A stretch of 64,000 bases of DNA, from NCBI RefSeq assembly GCF_050003625.1, contig NC_134400.1:65399011-65463010 (forward strand). The letters are read 5' to 3'. Every line of letters starts with the position of its first letter. Within the stretch, counting starts at the first letter, position 1. This document shows positions 24,172 through 36,045 of this stretch, piece after piece. This DNA is from Haematobia irritans. Lineage: Eukaryota > Arthropoda > Insecta > Diptera > Muscidae. Position numbers and translations under genes: made by a program. The notes beneath the pieces were generated by a model. That model did no database searches, was not told the DNA's origin, and saw nothing but the letters and a program-made list of their open reading frames with translations.

Positions 24172-24840
24172 TATGGGAAATATGGAATTTAAATCTGAAG
24201 CAATTTTAAGGAAACTTCGCAAAAGTTTATTTATGATTTATCGCTCGATATATATGTATTAAAAGTTTAGGAAAATTAAAGTAATTTTTACAACTTTTCG
24301 ACTAAGCAGTGGCGATTTTACAAGGAAAATTTTGGTAGTTTGGCCATTTTTGTCGAAATCAGAAAAACATATATATGGGAGCTATATCTAAATCTGAACC
24401 GATTTCAACCAAATTTTGCACACTTGACTATACTACTAATTGTACTCCTAGTGCAAAATTTCAACCAAATTCGGCCATAAATCTGGCTTCTAGGGCCATA
24501 TAAGTCCATATCGGGCGAAAGATATATATGGGAGCTATATCTAAATCTGAACCAATTTCAATCAAATTTTGCACACTTGACTATACGACTAAGTGTTATG
24601 TTTGTACAAAAAATTTCAAGCAAATCGGTATAAAAATCTCGCTGCTGGGTCCATATTAGTGCATATCGGGCAAAAGATATATATGGGAGCTATATCTAAA
24701 TCTGAACCGACTTCTTCCAAAATCAATAGGGTTCTATTCTGACCCAAATTAGGAACATGTGCCAAATTTGAAGGCGATTGGACTTAAATTGCGACCTAGA
24801 CTTTGATCACAAAAATGTATTGTAAATGTGTAGTTTAAAG
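24172..24840 (-). repeat. Divergent DINE-like subrepeats closing the C array
   Basis: Begins with the unit-start phrase, then three subrepeats of a diverged type (CACTTGACTATACTACTAATTG, GCCATATAAGTCCATATCGGGC), ending near TTGATCACAAAAATGTATTG. Resembles the subrepeats at 237-521 and 1432-1760 more than the C units. Confidence 0.65.
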
Positions 24841-25425
24841 CGAATAGTCATTATGGTTTTATGTGAATATTGCTATTTAAATTTATTCCTGGGCAGAGCT
24901 GCTTTGGAAAAAATTGACAAATAAAACAATTTTTTTTCTCATAGCCCTCTACACCTTGACATTTGTTTTCTCTTTATTAGAGCACAATGCTTAATCTTGT
25001 TATACTCAATTATCTTTGGCTATAGTCAGAGTGATACAAAGCACCCATACACATGTACCCCTTAATTTTCTTAAATATCTCCCATACCTATATCAATGTT
25101 AACCCACAAATGCTTATGTTTACTAATTCAGTAAGGGTGGTTTAGGCCAAAGATTATAGAAGAGGAAGATGGAAGATTGGCTACTGAGCACATCAAACCA
25201 TTAACCAGATTAGTTTAATACTCGAACCAAACGCGTATACGACAAGTATTGGCATAGCATTAAAATGCAAATAAAAAGAAATTAAGAGCACGAAATAAAT
25301 TTCCATAAATGGGAAAATGCAATTTTTTTTGTTGTTGCCTAAAATTTAACATTGTTTCATTATGAAAATTACATTTTTCATTTAAAAAATAAAATCTAAA
25401 AACAACTAAAAGATTACAAACATGC
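24841..25425. other. Mostly unassigned; left arm of a ~40-bp inverted repeat at 25146
   Basis: No gene recognised. 25146-25185 (CCAAAGATTATAGA, GAGGAAGATGG, AGATTGGCT) is inverted at 25984-26025, bracketing the MITE-like region between them. Confidence 0.5.
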
Positions 25426-25945
25426 ACTCAAAAAAAAGTGAACTCTCTATTTCACTAAAGCCATATTAACTTTATATTAGTTCATAGAATCATTATGTTT
25501 GGAAAAAGTTTATTTTAGTCAAATAATTTTTTGCGTATGTTAGTTAAATGAACTTAAAAACGGGAAAAAGTTATACACAAATAAAGCATAAAGATTTCCT
25601 AATTTCGTATTTCTTACAAAATAGTTCATTATTTCTTTAAATTTGTAAATTTTACCAAAAATGTGTCCATCATGAACTTCGTATGTCACTAAAGACATTC
25701 TTGCAATTTTGAACTCCAAGATTTCTCTTAAAACTACAAAATTTTCTTTAACTACTGAAAAAATTTAGTTATGTCTAATAAATTTTCTTGAAATTGTCGA
25801 AAAATATTTACTTATTTTTGCCATATCGGAGTGATGCCAGCGCTTGTAATACCGTTTAGTTAAAATTTTCTAAAAAAGTTCCAAATTTTCTAAAATTAAT
25901 CGAAAGTTATCTTTCCTGGTGGGTTCACTGTTTTTTCAGTGTGTA
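25426..25945. repeat. MITE-like element with CACTCAAAAAAAAGTGAAC ends
   Basis: Left end CACTCAAAAAAAAGTGAAC, right end complementary in part (GTTCACTGTTTTTTCAGTGTG). Interior is AT-rich and without ORFs, and shares segments with 6400-6560 and 10840-10870. Exact target duplication not visible. Confidence 0.5.
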
Positions 25946-26025
25946 TTAAACTAATCTTGTAAATGCAACATTTGGTATGACGCAAGCCAATCTCCCATCT
26001 TCCTCAAATCTATAATCTTTGGTTT

Positions 26026-26080
26026 AGGGTATGATATAGTCGGCCCCGCCCGACTTTCTACTTTACTTCCTTGTTTTTTT
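26026..26080 (+). repeat. DINE-like family I 3' terminus (solitary)
   Basis: GGGTATGATATAGTCGGCCC, the GCCCGACT half of the hairpin, then CCTTG and a T run. Same end as 2145-2187 but with diverged spacer. Confidence 0.6.
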
Positions 26081-26230
26081 TTCATTTTTAAAAATTGTCG
26101 ATTTTGGAATGAGAAGAACTCATACACTACCTGTCTAAAATAACCGATAAAAGCTTAAACGTATCTCTATTTGGTGTTCTATAAGAAACAAATTTTTAAT
26201 TGGATTTTTTTTTGGATTGGAAAATACATA

Positions 26231-26461
26231 CACAATCTCACACAAGTTTACATACACTTAAAGAATTTATATTTTCTTTAAATTATCAAATTTTAAAAAA
26301 TATGCTTATATATCCTTTAGTTTTAGTAAATTAATTTGAAAAACAAAGTATTTGTTAATTTTTAAGAACATTTTTTTGGTGTGGGTTATAAACAACAACA
26401 AGAAACATGTTTAGTTAAGAGGTAAAAAACTCAGGGGTATGTAAACTTGTGTGAGACTGTG
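26231..26461. mobile_element. 231-bp Tc1-like MITE with ~27-bp TIRs and TA duplication
   Basis: Ends CACAATCTCACACAAGTTTA (26231) and the complement of CACAGTCTCACACAAGTTTA (26461) agree over about 27 bp with few mismatches. TA is duplicated at 26229-26230 and 26462-26463. The AAGTTTACATAC core recalls Tc1-type TIRs. No coding sequence remains. Confidence 0.82.
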
Positions 26462-26719
26462 TATATACAAACAAATGTTATGACAGAAAGAATGTAGGTG
26501 CCTTTCTCGAAAAAATTGATCAAAATTCTGATTTTTTTGGAAATTCTAAATTGTGGAGTTTACAACTTTTAATCTAAAGCACATAAGTACACAATTCTTC
26601 TTCCTATATTCGTAGAATTTTGTAGTGATTATAGTCAATAAAACATCGGCCCAAAAACGGACTCTGTAGGTTCAAAATACTGACCCTACTTTGTTAAAAT
26701 TTTGCAAAAAAAAAAAATA

Positions 26720-27015
26720 TTGTGGAGCCCATATCTCACAAACTATTAAATATACTCGCAACCTTTTCTGAAGGATTTTACAAAATCTATCCAGCAAAGA
26801 AGAAATCATCGAAATTGGTTCACAATTTGACAGCTAAAACAAAATTTGATACCATCGAGGTGACCAACTTTCAACGCCTACAGGTCAGCCCGTGGACTCA
26901 CAAAGTTAGAGAAAAACACCTCAGCTTTTACACAAAGAAAAAATTATGTTGATATGTTTATCTGTTCAAAAGTTGCAGAATTAACTAAAAAGCGAACCAC
27001 TGTGCGACATTCTCT
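26720..27015 (-). repeat. Dispersed repeat X, copy 2 (inverted relative to 9025-9350)
   Basis: Shares GGTGACCAACTTTCAACG, CACAAAGTTAGAGAAAAACA and GTGGTTCGC-type phrases with the complement of 9025-9350. The 76-codon ORF here is not open in copy 1, so it is unlikely to be a gene. Confidence 0.65.
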
Positions 27016-27637
27016 TTCATTTTCTTTTCCAATTTACACAAAATTATAACGTTTACGATGCACCAGAGGATTTATAAATAAATTAATATATATAAAGTTT
27101 TTATTTGAAAAACAAATTGTGACCAAAACCGTGAAAATACGATATTTAATTATTTAGCAGCATTGCTCTTTACGAACAACACAAAAGCAAATGCAGGAAA
27201 ATTAATGGTTGGGACAGACTCTTTACGAAAAAATCAAAGCGAAATATCAGAAAATTAATTTTTGGAAGTGACACATTTTTCCCGGAGCGAAATGGATCAT
27301 CTATATTCTATAATCTATGACTTCCAATTATACAAATATTTTTCGAGCTTTATGGACAGATATAGATTAAGGAACATGGTTAATAGAGCCATTGAAAAGA
27401 AAACGCCAGATACCAATCTATACACGCCTGGACTGTACATGTTTCGGTTCGGGCGAATGAACCTTTCCACAGCCTTTAGTATAGATCTGGCTGGGAGAGA
27501 TAACTCAATTTTGGGCCCTTTATGCTAACTCCCTTTATGCTAACTCCGCTACATATATTGGAATAACTTGAAGACGGTTCCTCATATTAAATTAAAAAAT
27601 AAATCCTAATATTCTCTTCAAGCGGTGCTTATATTAT
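27016..27637. other. Unassigned; contains part of a dispersed repeat
   Basis: 27540-27590 matches 7490-7535. The 88-codon ORF at 27262-27528 shows no recognisable motif and is left uncalled. Confidence 0.4.
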
Positions 27638-27842
27638 TTAGAAATTTTCGTCCTTTGGATCATACTGCTCTAATCCCATCGCTGTTACTAAACCATGAAC
27701 ATCTGAACAATGAAACAAATTCATCGTCTTCGAAAAACCAAGCTCAGAGTTGGATTCAGCGTCCCAAATAACCTGAAAAACAACATTCAGTTCATAATCA
27801 ACAGAACCATTGTTTCCTTGTGTTATAGATCTATCACTGCCG
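27638..27842 (-). pseudogene. Remnant of an uncharacterised repetitive arthropod ORF
   Basis: Minus-strand frame with VIWDAESNSELGFSKTM and MGLEQYDPKDENF, then stop at 27638. From memory it resembles one segment of a repeated uncharacterised protein common in insect genomes, but I cannot verify this and do not assign a function. Its N-terminal residues come from the adjoining LINE-A scrap, so the open frame is a chance fusion. Confidence 0.3.
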
Positions 27843-27888
27843 TGTAGGGCCAATGCACAATTTTCGGTTTTAGTCCCCACTTTTTATA
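27820..27888 (-). mobile_element. LINE-A copy 4, very short fragment
   Basis: AAGTGGGGACTAAAACCGAA, then TTGTGCATTGG and TACACGGCAGTG on the minus strand correspond to about 19166-19207 of copy 3. It directly abuts the start of the DINE-like arm at 27889. Confidence 0.6.
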
Positions 27889-30800
27889 CCCTTCACCACT
27901 ACTGTGGTACAGGGTATAATAAGTTTGTGCATTTGTATGTAACGCCAAGAAGGAGTAATCATAGACCAACCTTTTAGTATACAGATCGGCTTAGAATTAA
28001 ATTCTGAGTCGATTTAGCGATGTCCGTCTGTCTGTCTGTCCGTCTGTCTGTCCGTCTGTCTGTCCGTCTGTCTGTCTGTCTGTCTGTCTGTCTGTTGATG
28101 TATTTTTGTGTGCAAAGTACAGCTCGCAGTTTTAGTCCGATTGTCCTAAAATGTGGTATAGGGTCCTGTTTCGGCTCAAAGACGATCCCTATTGATTTTG
28201 GAAAAAATCGGTTCAGATTTAGATATAGCTGCCATATATATTTTTCACCGATCTGGTCATAATTGGCGTGTATATCAACCGATCTTCCTCATATTCCGTA
28301 CATCCGAATATTTTGTGAGTCTCGAAAAGCTTGCAAAATATCAGCCAAATCGGTTCAGATTTAGATATAGCTCCCATATATAGCTTTCGCCCGATTTACA
28401 CTCATTTGCCCACAGAGGCCAATTTTTTGCTCCGATTTAGTTGAAATTTTGCACAGGGAGTAGAATGAGCATTATAGCTATGCGTGTCAAATGTGGTTGA
28501 AATCGGTTAAGATTTAGGTATAGCTCCCATTATAGCTTTCGCCCGATTTACACTCAAATGACCACAGAGGCCAATTTTTTGCTCCGATTTAGTTGAAATT
28601 TTGCACAGGGAGTAGAATTAGCATTGTTGCTATGCGTGCCAAATTTGGTTGAAATCGGTCCAGATTTAGATATAGCTCCCATATATAGCTTTCGCCCGAT
28701 TTACACTCATATGACCACAGAGGCCAATTTTTTGCTCCGATTTAGTTGAAATTTTGCACAGGGAGTAGAATTAGCATTGTTGCTATGCGTGCCAAATTTG
28801 GTTGAAATCGGTTCAGATTTATATATATCTCCCATATATAGCTTTCGCCCGATTTACACTCATATGACCGTAGAGGCCAATTTTTAACTCCGATTTAGTT
28901 GAAATTTTACACAGGGAGTAGAATTAGCATTGTAGCTATGCGTGCCAAATTTGGTTGAAATCGCTTCAGATTTAAATATAGCTCCCATATATATGTTTTT
29001 CTGATTTCGACAAAAATGGTCAAAATACCAACATTTTCCTTGTAAAATCGCCACTGCTTAGTCGAAAAGTTGTAAAAATGACTCTAATTTTCCTAAACTT
29101 CTAATGCATATATATCGAGCGATAAATCATAAATAAACTTTTGCGAAGTTTTCTTAAAATTGCTCCAGATTTAAATGTTTCCCATATTTATACCCTTCAC
29201 CACTACTGTGGTACAGGGTATAATAAGTTTGTGCATTTGTATGTAACGCCAAGAAGGAGTAATCATAGACCAACCTTTTAGTATACAGATCGGCTTAGAA
29301 TTAAATTCTGAGTCGATTTAGCGATGTCCGTCTGTCTGTCTGTCCGTCTGTCTGTCTGTCTGTTGATGTATTTTTGTGTGCAAAGTACAGCTCGCAGTTT
29401 TAGTCCGATTGTCCTAAAATTTGGTATAGGGTCCTGTTTCGGCTCAAAGACGATCCCTATTGATTTTGGAAAAAATCGGTTCAGATTTAGATATAGCTGC
29501 CATATATATTTTTCACCGATCTGGTCATAATTGGCGTGTATATCAACCGATCTTCCTCAAATTCCGTACATCCGAATATTTTGTGAGTCTCGAAAAGCTT
29601 GCTAAATATCAGCCAACTCGGTTCAGATTTAGATATAGCTCCCATATATAGCTTTCGCCCGATTTACACTCATTTGCCCACAGAGGCCAATTTTTTGCTC
29701 CGATTTAGTTGAAATTTTGCACAGGGAGTAGAATGAGCATTATAGCTATGCGTGTCAAATGTGGTTGAAATCGGTTAAGATTTAGGTATAGCTCCCATTA
29801 TAGCTTTCGCCCGATTTACACTCAAATGACCACAGAGGCCAATTTTTTGCTCCGATTTAGTTGAAATTTTGCACAGGGAGTATAATTAGCATTGTAGCTA
29901 TGCGTGCCAAATTTGGTTGAAATCGGTCCAGATTTAGATATAGCTCCCATATATAGCTTTCGCCCGATTTACACTCATATGACCACAGAGGCCAATTTTT
30001 TGCTCCGATTTAGTTGAAATTTTGCACAGGGAGTAGAATTAGCATTGTTGCTATGCGTGCCAAATTTGGTTGAAATCGGTTCAGATTTATATATATCTCC
30101 CATATATAGCTTTCGCCCGATTTACACTCATATGACCGTAGAGGCCAATTTTTAACTCCGATTTAGTTGAAATTTTACACAGGGAGTAGAATTAGCATTG
30201 TAGCTATGCGTGCCAAATTTGGTTGAAATCGGTTCAGATTTAGATATAGCTCCCATATATATGTTTTTCTGATTTCGACAAAAATGGTCAAAATACCAAC
30301 ATTTTCCTTGTAAAATCGCCTCTGCTTAGTCGAAAAGTTGTAAAAATGACTCTAATTTTCCTAAACTTCGAATGCATATATATCGAGCGATAAATCATAA
30401 ATAAACTTTTGCGAAGTTTTCTTAAAATTGCTCCAGATTTAAATGTTTCCCATATTTATACCCTTCACCACTACTGTGGTACAGGGTATAATAAGTTTGT
30501 GCATTTGTATGTAACGCCAAGAAGGAGTAATCATAGACCAACCTTTTAGTATACAGATCGGCTTAGAATTAAATTCTGAGTCGATTTAGCGATGTCCGTC
30601 TGTCTGTCTGTCCGTCTGTCTGTCCGTCTGTCTGTCCGTCTGTCTGTCTGTCTGTCTGTCTGTCTGTTGATGTATTTTTGTGTGCAAAGTACAGCTCGCA
30701 GTTTTAGTCCGATTGTCCTAAAATGTGGTATAGGGTCCTGTTTCGGCTCAAAGACGATCCCTATTGATTTTGGAAAAAATCGGTTCAGATTTAGATATAG

Positions 30801-33275
30801 CTGCCATATATATTTTTCACCGATCTGGTCATAATTGGCGTGTATATCAACCGATCTTCCTCAAATTCCGTACATCCGAATATTTTGTGAGTCTCGAAAA
30901 GCTTGCAAAATATCAGCCAAATCGGTTCAGATTTAGATATAGCTCCCATATATAGCTTTCGCCCGATTTACACTCATTTGCCCACAGAGGCCAATTTTTT
31001 GCTCCGATTTAGTTGAAATTTTGCACAGGGAGTAGAATGAGCATTATAGCTATGCGTGTCAAATGTGGTTGAAATCGGTTAAGATTTAGGTATAGCTCCC
31101 ATTATAGCTTTCGCCCGATTTACACTCAAATGACCACAGAGGCCAATTTTTTGCTCCGATTTAGTTGAAATTTTGCACAGGGAGTAGAATTAGCATTGTT
31201 GCTATGCGTGCCAAATTTGGTTGAAATCGGTCCAGATTTAGATATAGCTCCCATATATAGCTTTCGCCCGATTTACACTCATATGACCACAGAGGCCAAT
31301 TTTTTGCTCCGATTTAGTTGAAATTTTGCACAGGGAGTAGAATTAGCATTGTTGCTATGCGTGCCAAATTTGGTTGAAATCGGTTCAGATTTATATATAT
31401 CTCCCATATATAGCTTTCGCCCGATTTACACTCATATGACCGTAGAGGCCAATTTTTAACTCCGATTTAGTTGAAATTTTACACAGGGAGTAGAATTAGC
31501 ATTGTAGCTATGCGTGCCAAATTTGGTTGAAATCGCTTCAGATTTAAATATAGCTCCCATATATATGTTTTTCTGATTTCGACAAAAATGGTCAAAATAC
31601 CAACATTTTCCTTGTAAAATCGCCACTGCTTAGTCGAAAAGTTGTAAAAATGACTCTAATTTTCCTAAACTTCTAATGCATATATATCGAGCGATAAATC
31701 ATAAATAAACTTTTGCGAAGTTTTCTTAAAATTGCTCCAGATTTAAATGTTTCCCATATTTATACCCTTCACCACTACTGTGGTACAGGGTATAATAAGT
31801 TTGTGCATTTGTATGTAACGCCAAGAAGGAGTAATCATAGACCAACCTTTTAGTATACAGATCGGCTTAGAATTAAATTCTGAGTCGATTTAGCGATGTC
31901 CGTCTGTCTGTCTGTCCGTCTGTCTGTCTGTCTGTTGATGTATTTTTGTGTGCAAAGTACAGCTCGCAGTTTTAGTCCGATTGTCCTAAAATTTGGTATA
32001 GGGTCCTGTTTCGGCTCAAAGACGATCCCTATTGATTTTGGAAAAAATCGGTTCAGATTTAGATATAGCTGCCATATATATTTTTCACCGATCTGGTCAT
32101 AATTGGCGTGTATATCAACCGATCTTCCTCAAATTCCGTACATCCGAATATTTTGTGAGTCTCGAAAAGCTTGCTAAATATCAGCCAACTCGGTTCAGAT
32201 TTAGTTATAGCTCCCATATATAGCTTTCGCCCGATTTACACTCATTTGCCCACAGAGGCCAATTTTTTGCTCCGATTTAGTTGAAATTTTGCACAGGGAG
32301 TAGAATGAGCATTATAGCTATGCGTGTCAAATGTGGTTGAAATCGGTTAAGATTTAGGTATAGCTCCCATTATAGCTTTCGCCCGATTTACACTCAAATG
32401 ACCACAGAGGCCAATTTTTTGCTCCGATTTAGTTGAAATTTTGCACAGGGAGTATAATTAGCATTGTAGCTATGCGTGCCAAATTTGGTTGAAATCGGTC
32501 CAGATTTAGATATAGCTCCCATATATAGCTTTCGCCCGATTTACACTCATATGACCACAGAGGCCAATTTTTTGCTCCGATTTAGTTGAAATTTTGCACA
32601 GGGAGTAGAATTAGCATTGTTGCTATGCGTGCCAAATTTGGTTGAAATCGGTTCAGATTTATATATATCTCCCATATATAGCTTTCGCCCGATTTACACT
32701 CATATGACCGTAGAGGCCAATTTTTAACTCCGATTTAGTTGAAATTTTACACAGGGAGTAGAATTAGCATTGTAGCTATGCGTGCCAAATTTGGTTGAAA
32801 TCGGTTCAGATTTAGATATAGCTCCCATATATATGTTTTTCTGATTTCGACAAAAATGGTCAAAATACCAACATTTTCCTTGTAAAATCGCCTCTGCTTA
32901 GTCGAAAAGTTGTAAAAATGACTCTAATTTTCCTAAACTTCGAATGCATATATATCGAGCGATAAATCATAAATAAACTTTTGCGAAGTTTTCTTAAAAT
33001 TGCTCCAGATTTAAATGTTTCCCATATTTTTTTACTAACATTGTGTTCCACCCTAGTGCATTAGACGACTTAAATTTTGAGTCTATAGATTTTGTAGAAG
33101 TCTATCAAATTCTGTCCAAATCGAGTGATATTTAAATTTATGTATTTGAGACAAACCTTTATATATAGCCCCCAACACATTTGACGGATGTGATTTGGTA
33201 TCGAAAATTTAGATCTACAAAGTGGTGCAGGGTATAATATTGTCGGCCCCGCCCGACTTTAGACTTTCCTTACTG
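27889..33275 (+). repeat. Right arm: two tandem 2572-bp B-A dimers plus module
   Basis: GTCTG-rich tracts start at 28020, 29324, 30592 and 31896, giving alternating spacings of 1304, 1268 and 1304 bp. Two unit types therefore alternate (B, A, B, A) as a higher-order repeat of 2572 bp. Type-specific markers alternate with them: CACTGC/CTAATGC against CCTCTGC/CGAATGC, and CTAAAATGTGGTATAGGG only in B. All markers match the inverse complement of 12867-15690. A 249-bp module with the diagnostic GACAATATTATA variant (complement) closes it at 33020-33275. Confidence 0.88.
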
Positions 33276-33526
33276 GTTTTTTACTAACATTGTGTTCCAC
33301 CCTAGTGCATTAGACGACTTAAATTTTGAGTCTATAGATTTTGTAGAAGTCTATCAAATTCTGTCCAAATCGAGTGATATTTAAATTTATGTATTTGAGA
33401 CAAACCTTTATATATAGCCCCCAACACATTTGACGGATGTGATTTGGTATCGAAAATTTAGATCTACAAAGTGGTGCAGGGTATAATATTGTCGGCCCCG
33501 CCCGACTTTAGACTTTCCTTACTGGT
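33276..33526 (+). repeat. Extra 249-bp module at the end of the right arm
   Basis: Near-identical second copy of 33020-33275 including all diagnostic changes, so it duplicated after the variant arose. LINE-A copy 5 begins at once after its terminal CCTTACTGGTTTT. Confidence 0.85.
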
Positions 33527-34166
33527 TTTCTATTGCCGTTTTGCACCAGTACAATGCTACTGTGACTTTTCTCGCCCTTTCTTCAATATTAAGTTTAAAG
33601 TACAGCTTCCTGTCCAAAATAACCCTTAAGTATTTTGCACACTCATCAAAGGGAATTTCAACATCCCCTAAGAAGATGGGCTTACAGTGGGAATCTTGTG
33701 TTTTGTGCAGTAACTAGTTCTGTCTTTGCTCGATTTACCCCAAGACCATTATCTTGCCCATTTCTCAGTCTTCCGGAGACCTCCTTTTGTATAATATCTC
33801 TAATTGTCAATGGAAATTTTCCCCTGACTGCTGGAGCCACATCATCTGCATATACCACCACTTTTATTCTTTCATTTTCTAGGGAAACCAGAAGTTTGTT
33901 TATAGCAACATTCCAAAGAAGAGGTGATAAACTCCTCCTTGGGGAGTGCCTCTGTTCACATACCTTTGTATGTTTGCTTGTACTAATTTGGCTGAAATAC
34001 GTTTCCTTATTAGAAGTTTGTCTAACAGCCTAAGTATACCTGGATCAACATTCAGAGTTGTCAGTCCATTTAATATCGAGCTCGGATGGACGTCATTGAA
34101 TGTCCTTCGATGTCTAGAAACGCCAAGATTGTGTTTGACAGATAGTGAGCTTTCAGTAAAGATGAC
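33527..34166 (-). pseudogene. LINE-A copy 5a, reverse-transcriptase segment (inverted part)
   Basis: Minus-strand match to about 18525-19158 of copy 3, covering the RT palm including the YADD region, with several frame disruptions. It is joined tail to head with copy 5b, which lies in the opposite orientation. Together they look like one 5'-inverted insertion. Confidence 0.85.
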
Positions 34167-34825
34167 TGGAACTTCGAATAGCGAAAAATTACCTAATCAC
34201 TGTAGTGTTTTTCAGGCTGAAATATTGCCAATAAGAGAGGTGGCTGAGAAGTAATGTACAAACAAATGTTGGCATAAATATATACTCAGACAGTCAACCT
34301 GCAATAAAATCCTAGGACTCTGTATTCCTTATCTCGAAAACGGCTACCGATTGCCGCAAATTTCTCAACGTGATGGTTGAGCAGTACGATATTCACTTAA
34401 TGTCTGGCCTCAAGGCCGTATTCAGGGGGGGGGGTGGGGGATGAGGGGGATCAAACCCCCCCGAAATGAATGAATATTTTTATATAAATAAATATATATT
34501 TTTAGCTGCATAGAAAAATCTTATCGAAGATGTTGAAGGAAAGCTGAAGGTTTTATTTTGAAAACGCTTACCTATAAAACTTGCACAAATCCTAGAATAC
34601 TAGTTGAAAAGCCCGTCAAACGACGGTCGAAAAAACAAATTGTTTTTGTTCTCGCACCACAAATTTCATTTTTGGAAAATGTATTTCTGCTTTTTATGTG
34701 TGTTTGTTGTTCTTTTTGTGAACATGACTCGCTTTGTTTGGCCATAACAACAACAACGAAACAGCCAAACACACATGTGTAAATGAAATGGCGCAAAACC
34801 TGCGTAAAGAACCTGCCTAATTCAG

Positions 34826-36045
34826 CGATGGAAGCACTTGGAGAGTGCAATAAAGCGATATTTCCAAAGGTGCATATTCTTTTAAAAATTTTGGTCACTT
34901 TGGCAGTAACTCAGGGATGGAAAATACAATTTTTAAGAAAGTACAAAAAAGGTATTTTTTGAGCGGAAAGGTACTTTTTACTAAATTTCAACAAAAATTT
35001 TTTTTACTAAATTTCAACAAAAATTTCACTGAAAGATTATTGTCAAGAGACTGAATTTTAAAGAAAATAAAATTTTGAAAAAATTTTCTATATAAATAAA
35101 ATTTTGCAAAAATTTTCTATAGCCGGCTATCATACAAAAACCTTTTTTGGGCTTTGCCCAAATAAATTTGACAAACATTCTTTTCCTCTGTTGGTTAAGC
35201 TACACTTGTAGTTTAGTCAATGTAAGGTTTTAAGCTGCAATAAAAAAACAACAACAATGCTTTAAGAACAAAACCAACAATAACAAAACAAAACGAAGGG
35301 AAATAAAATTTTGCAAAAAAATTCTATAGAAAATAAATTTTGCAAAATTTTTTCTATAGAAATAAAGTTTTGCAAAAATTTCCTATAGAAATAACATTTT
35401 TACAAAATTTTCGATTGAAATAAAATTTTGACAAAATTATCTATAAAAATAAAATTTTGCAAAAATTCTATATAGAAATAAAATTTAGACAACATTTTTT
35501 ACTGAAATAAAAAATTGAGAATATAGAATCGCATTCTTTTTTCGACTAAAACATTCTTGAAGTTCAATAAAATCCTGTTTTTGACTATATCTTTTACAAA
35601 ATTGAGATTTTCTTCCCACATGAACATGTCTGTTTTGCAATATTTGTAAAAGACTATTAGCAAATAAGGTTGATAAAGACTTTCTCAAAATATTAAAATA
35701 TTTTGTCAAAGCTATTGTACCATAAATCTGATATCGACTCAAAAATGTCTACACAAAAGGTACTAAATCATTCGCGGGGGTACTACGGTACTGACCGGGG
35801 TGAAAAAGTATTGAAAAAAGTACTTTAGTACTGCATTTTCCATCCCTGCAGTTACTACGTGCTCCTCCGAACGTTCATTTTCAAAAATGAAGAGATTAAA
35901 GACGTATCTTAGAAATTCGACTGGTGAGAGTAGACTCAATGGATTGGCATTAATGTCGGTTCATCGCCGAATAAATGTGCCGACTGAAGAAGTCATTGAT
36001 TTATTTGCTGCCCAAAAAGCCAGTCGGCTCAATTTAATATTATAA
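34826..36045 (+). pseudogene. hAT transposase C-terminal dimerisation domain, split by an insertion
   Basis: Before the nested element the frame reads GECNKAIFPKVHILLKILVT; after it, TTCSSERSFSKMKRLKTYLR and NGLALMSVHR, then stop at 36043-36045. The CSSERSFS...LKTYLRN signature is the hAT C-terminal dimerisation domain. The upstream catalytic and BED zinc-finger regions are not found; 34558-34782 may be very decayed coding sequence. Interruption by 34912-35848 makes it non-functional. Confidence 0.82.
34912..35848. mobile_element. Non-autonomous hAT-type element nested in the hAT transposase
   Basis: TIR CAGGGATGGAAAAT at both ends, with 8-bp flanking duplications CAGTAACT (34904-34911) and CAGTTACT (35849-35856), one mismatch. 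An 8-bp duplication and a CAGGG-type TIR are hAT hallmarks. The 937-bp interior has no transposase. 35030-35500 is filled with the TTTCTATAGAAATAAAATTT minisatellite also seen at 10.2 kb. Confidence 0.88.

Noticed and set aside
27262..27528. 88-codon ORF
   Set aside because: No motif or repeat support; unsupported as a gene, left in an unassigned stretch.
13925..32223. Recurring 63-76-residue ORFs beginning MILEKIG, MAILQGK or MSVCLSV
   Set aside because: Conserved only because the DINE-like repeat DNA is conserved; frames vary with indels, both strands are open, and there is no protein motif.
12120..33000. CRISPR-like regularly spaced repeats
   Set aside because: Eukaryotic context; spacers are not unique, and units are head-to-tail 150-bp and 1.0-1.3-kb repeats.
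34572..34898. 108-codon minus-strand ORF and 74-codon plus-strand ORF in the hAT element
   Set aside because: The first is antisense to the hAT-derived segment; neither shows transposase motifs.
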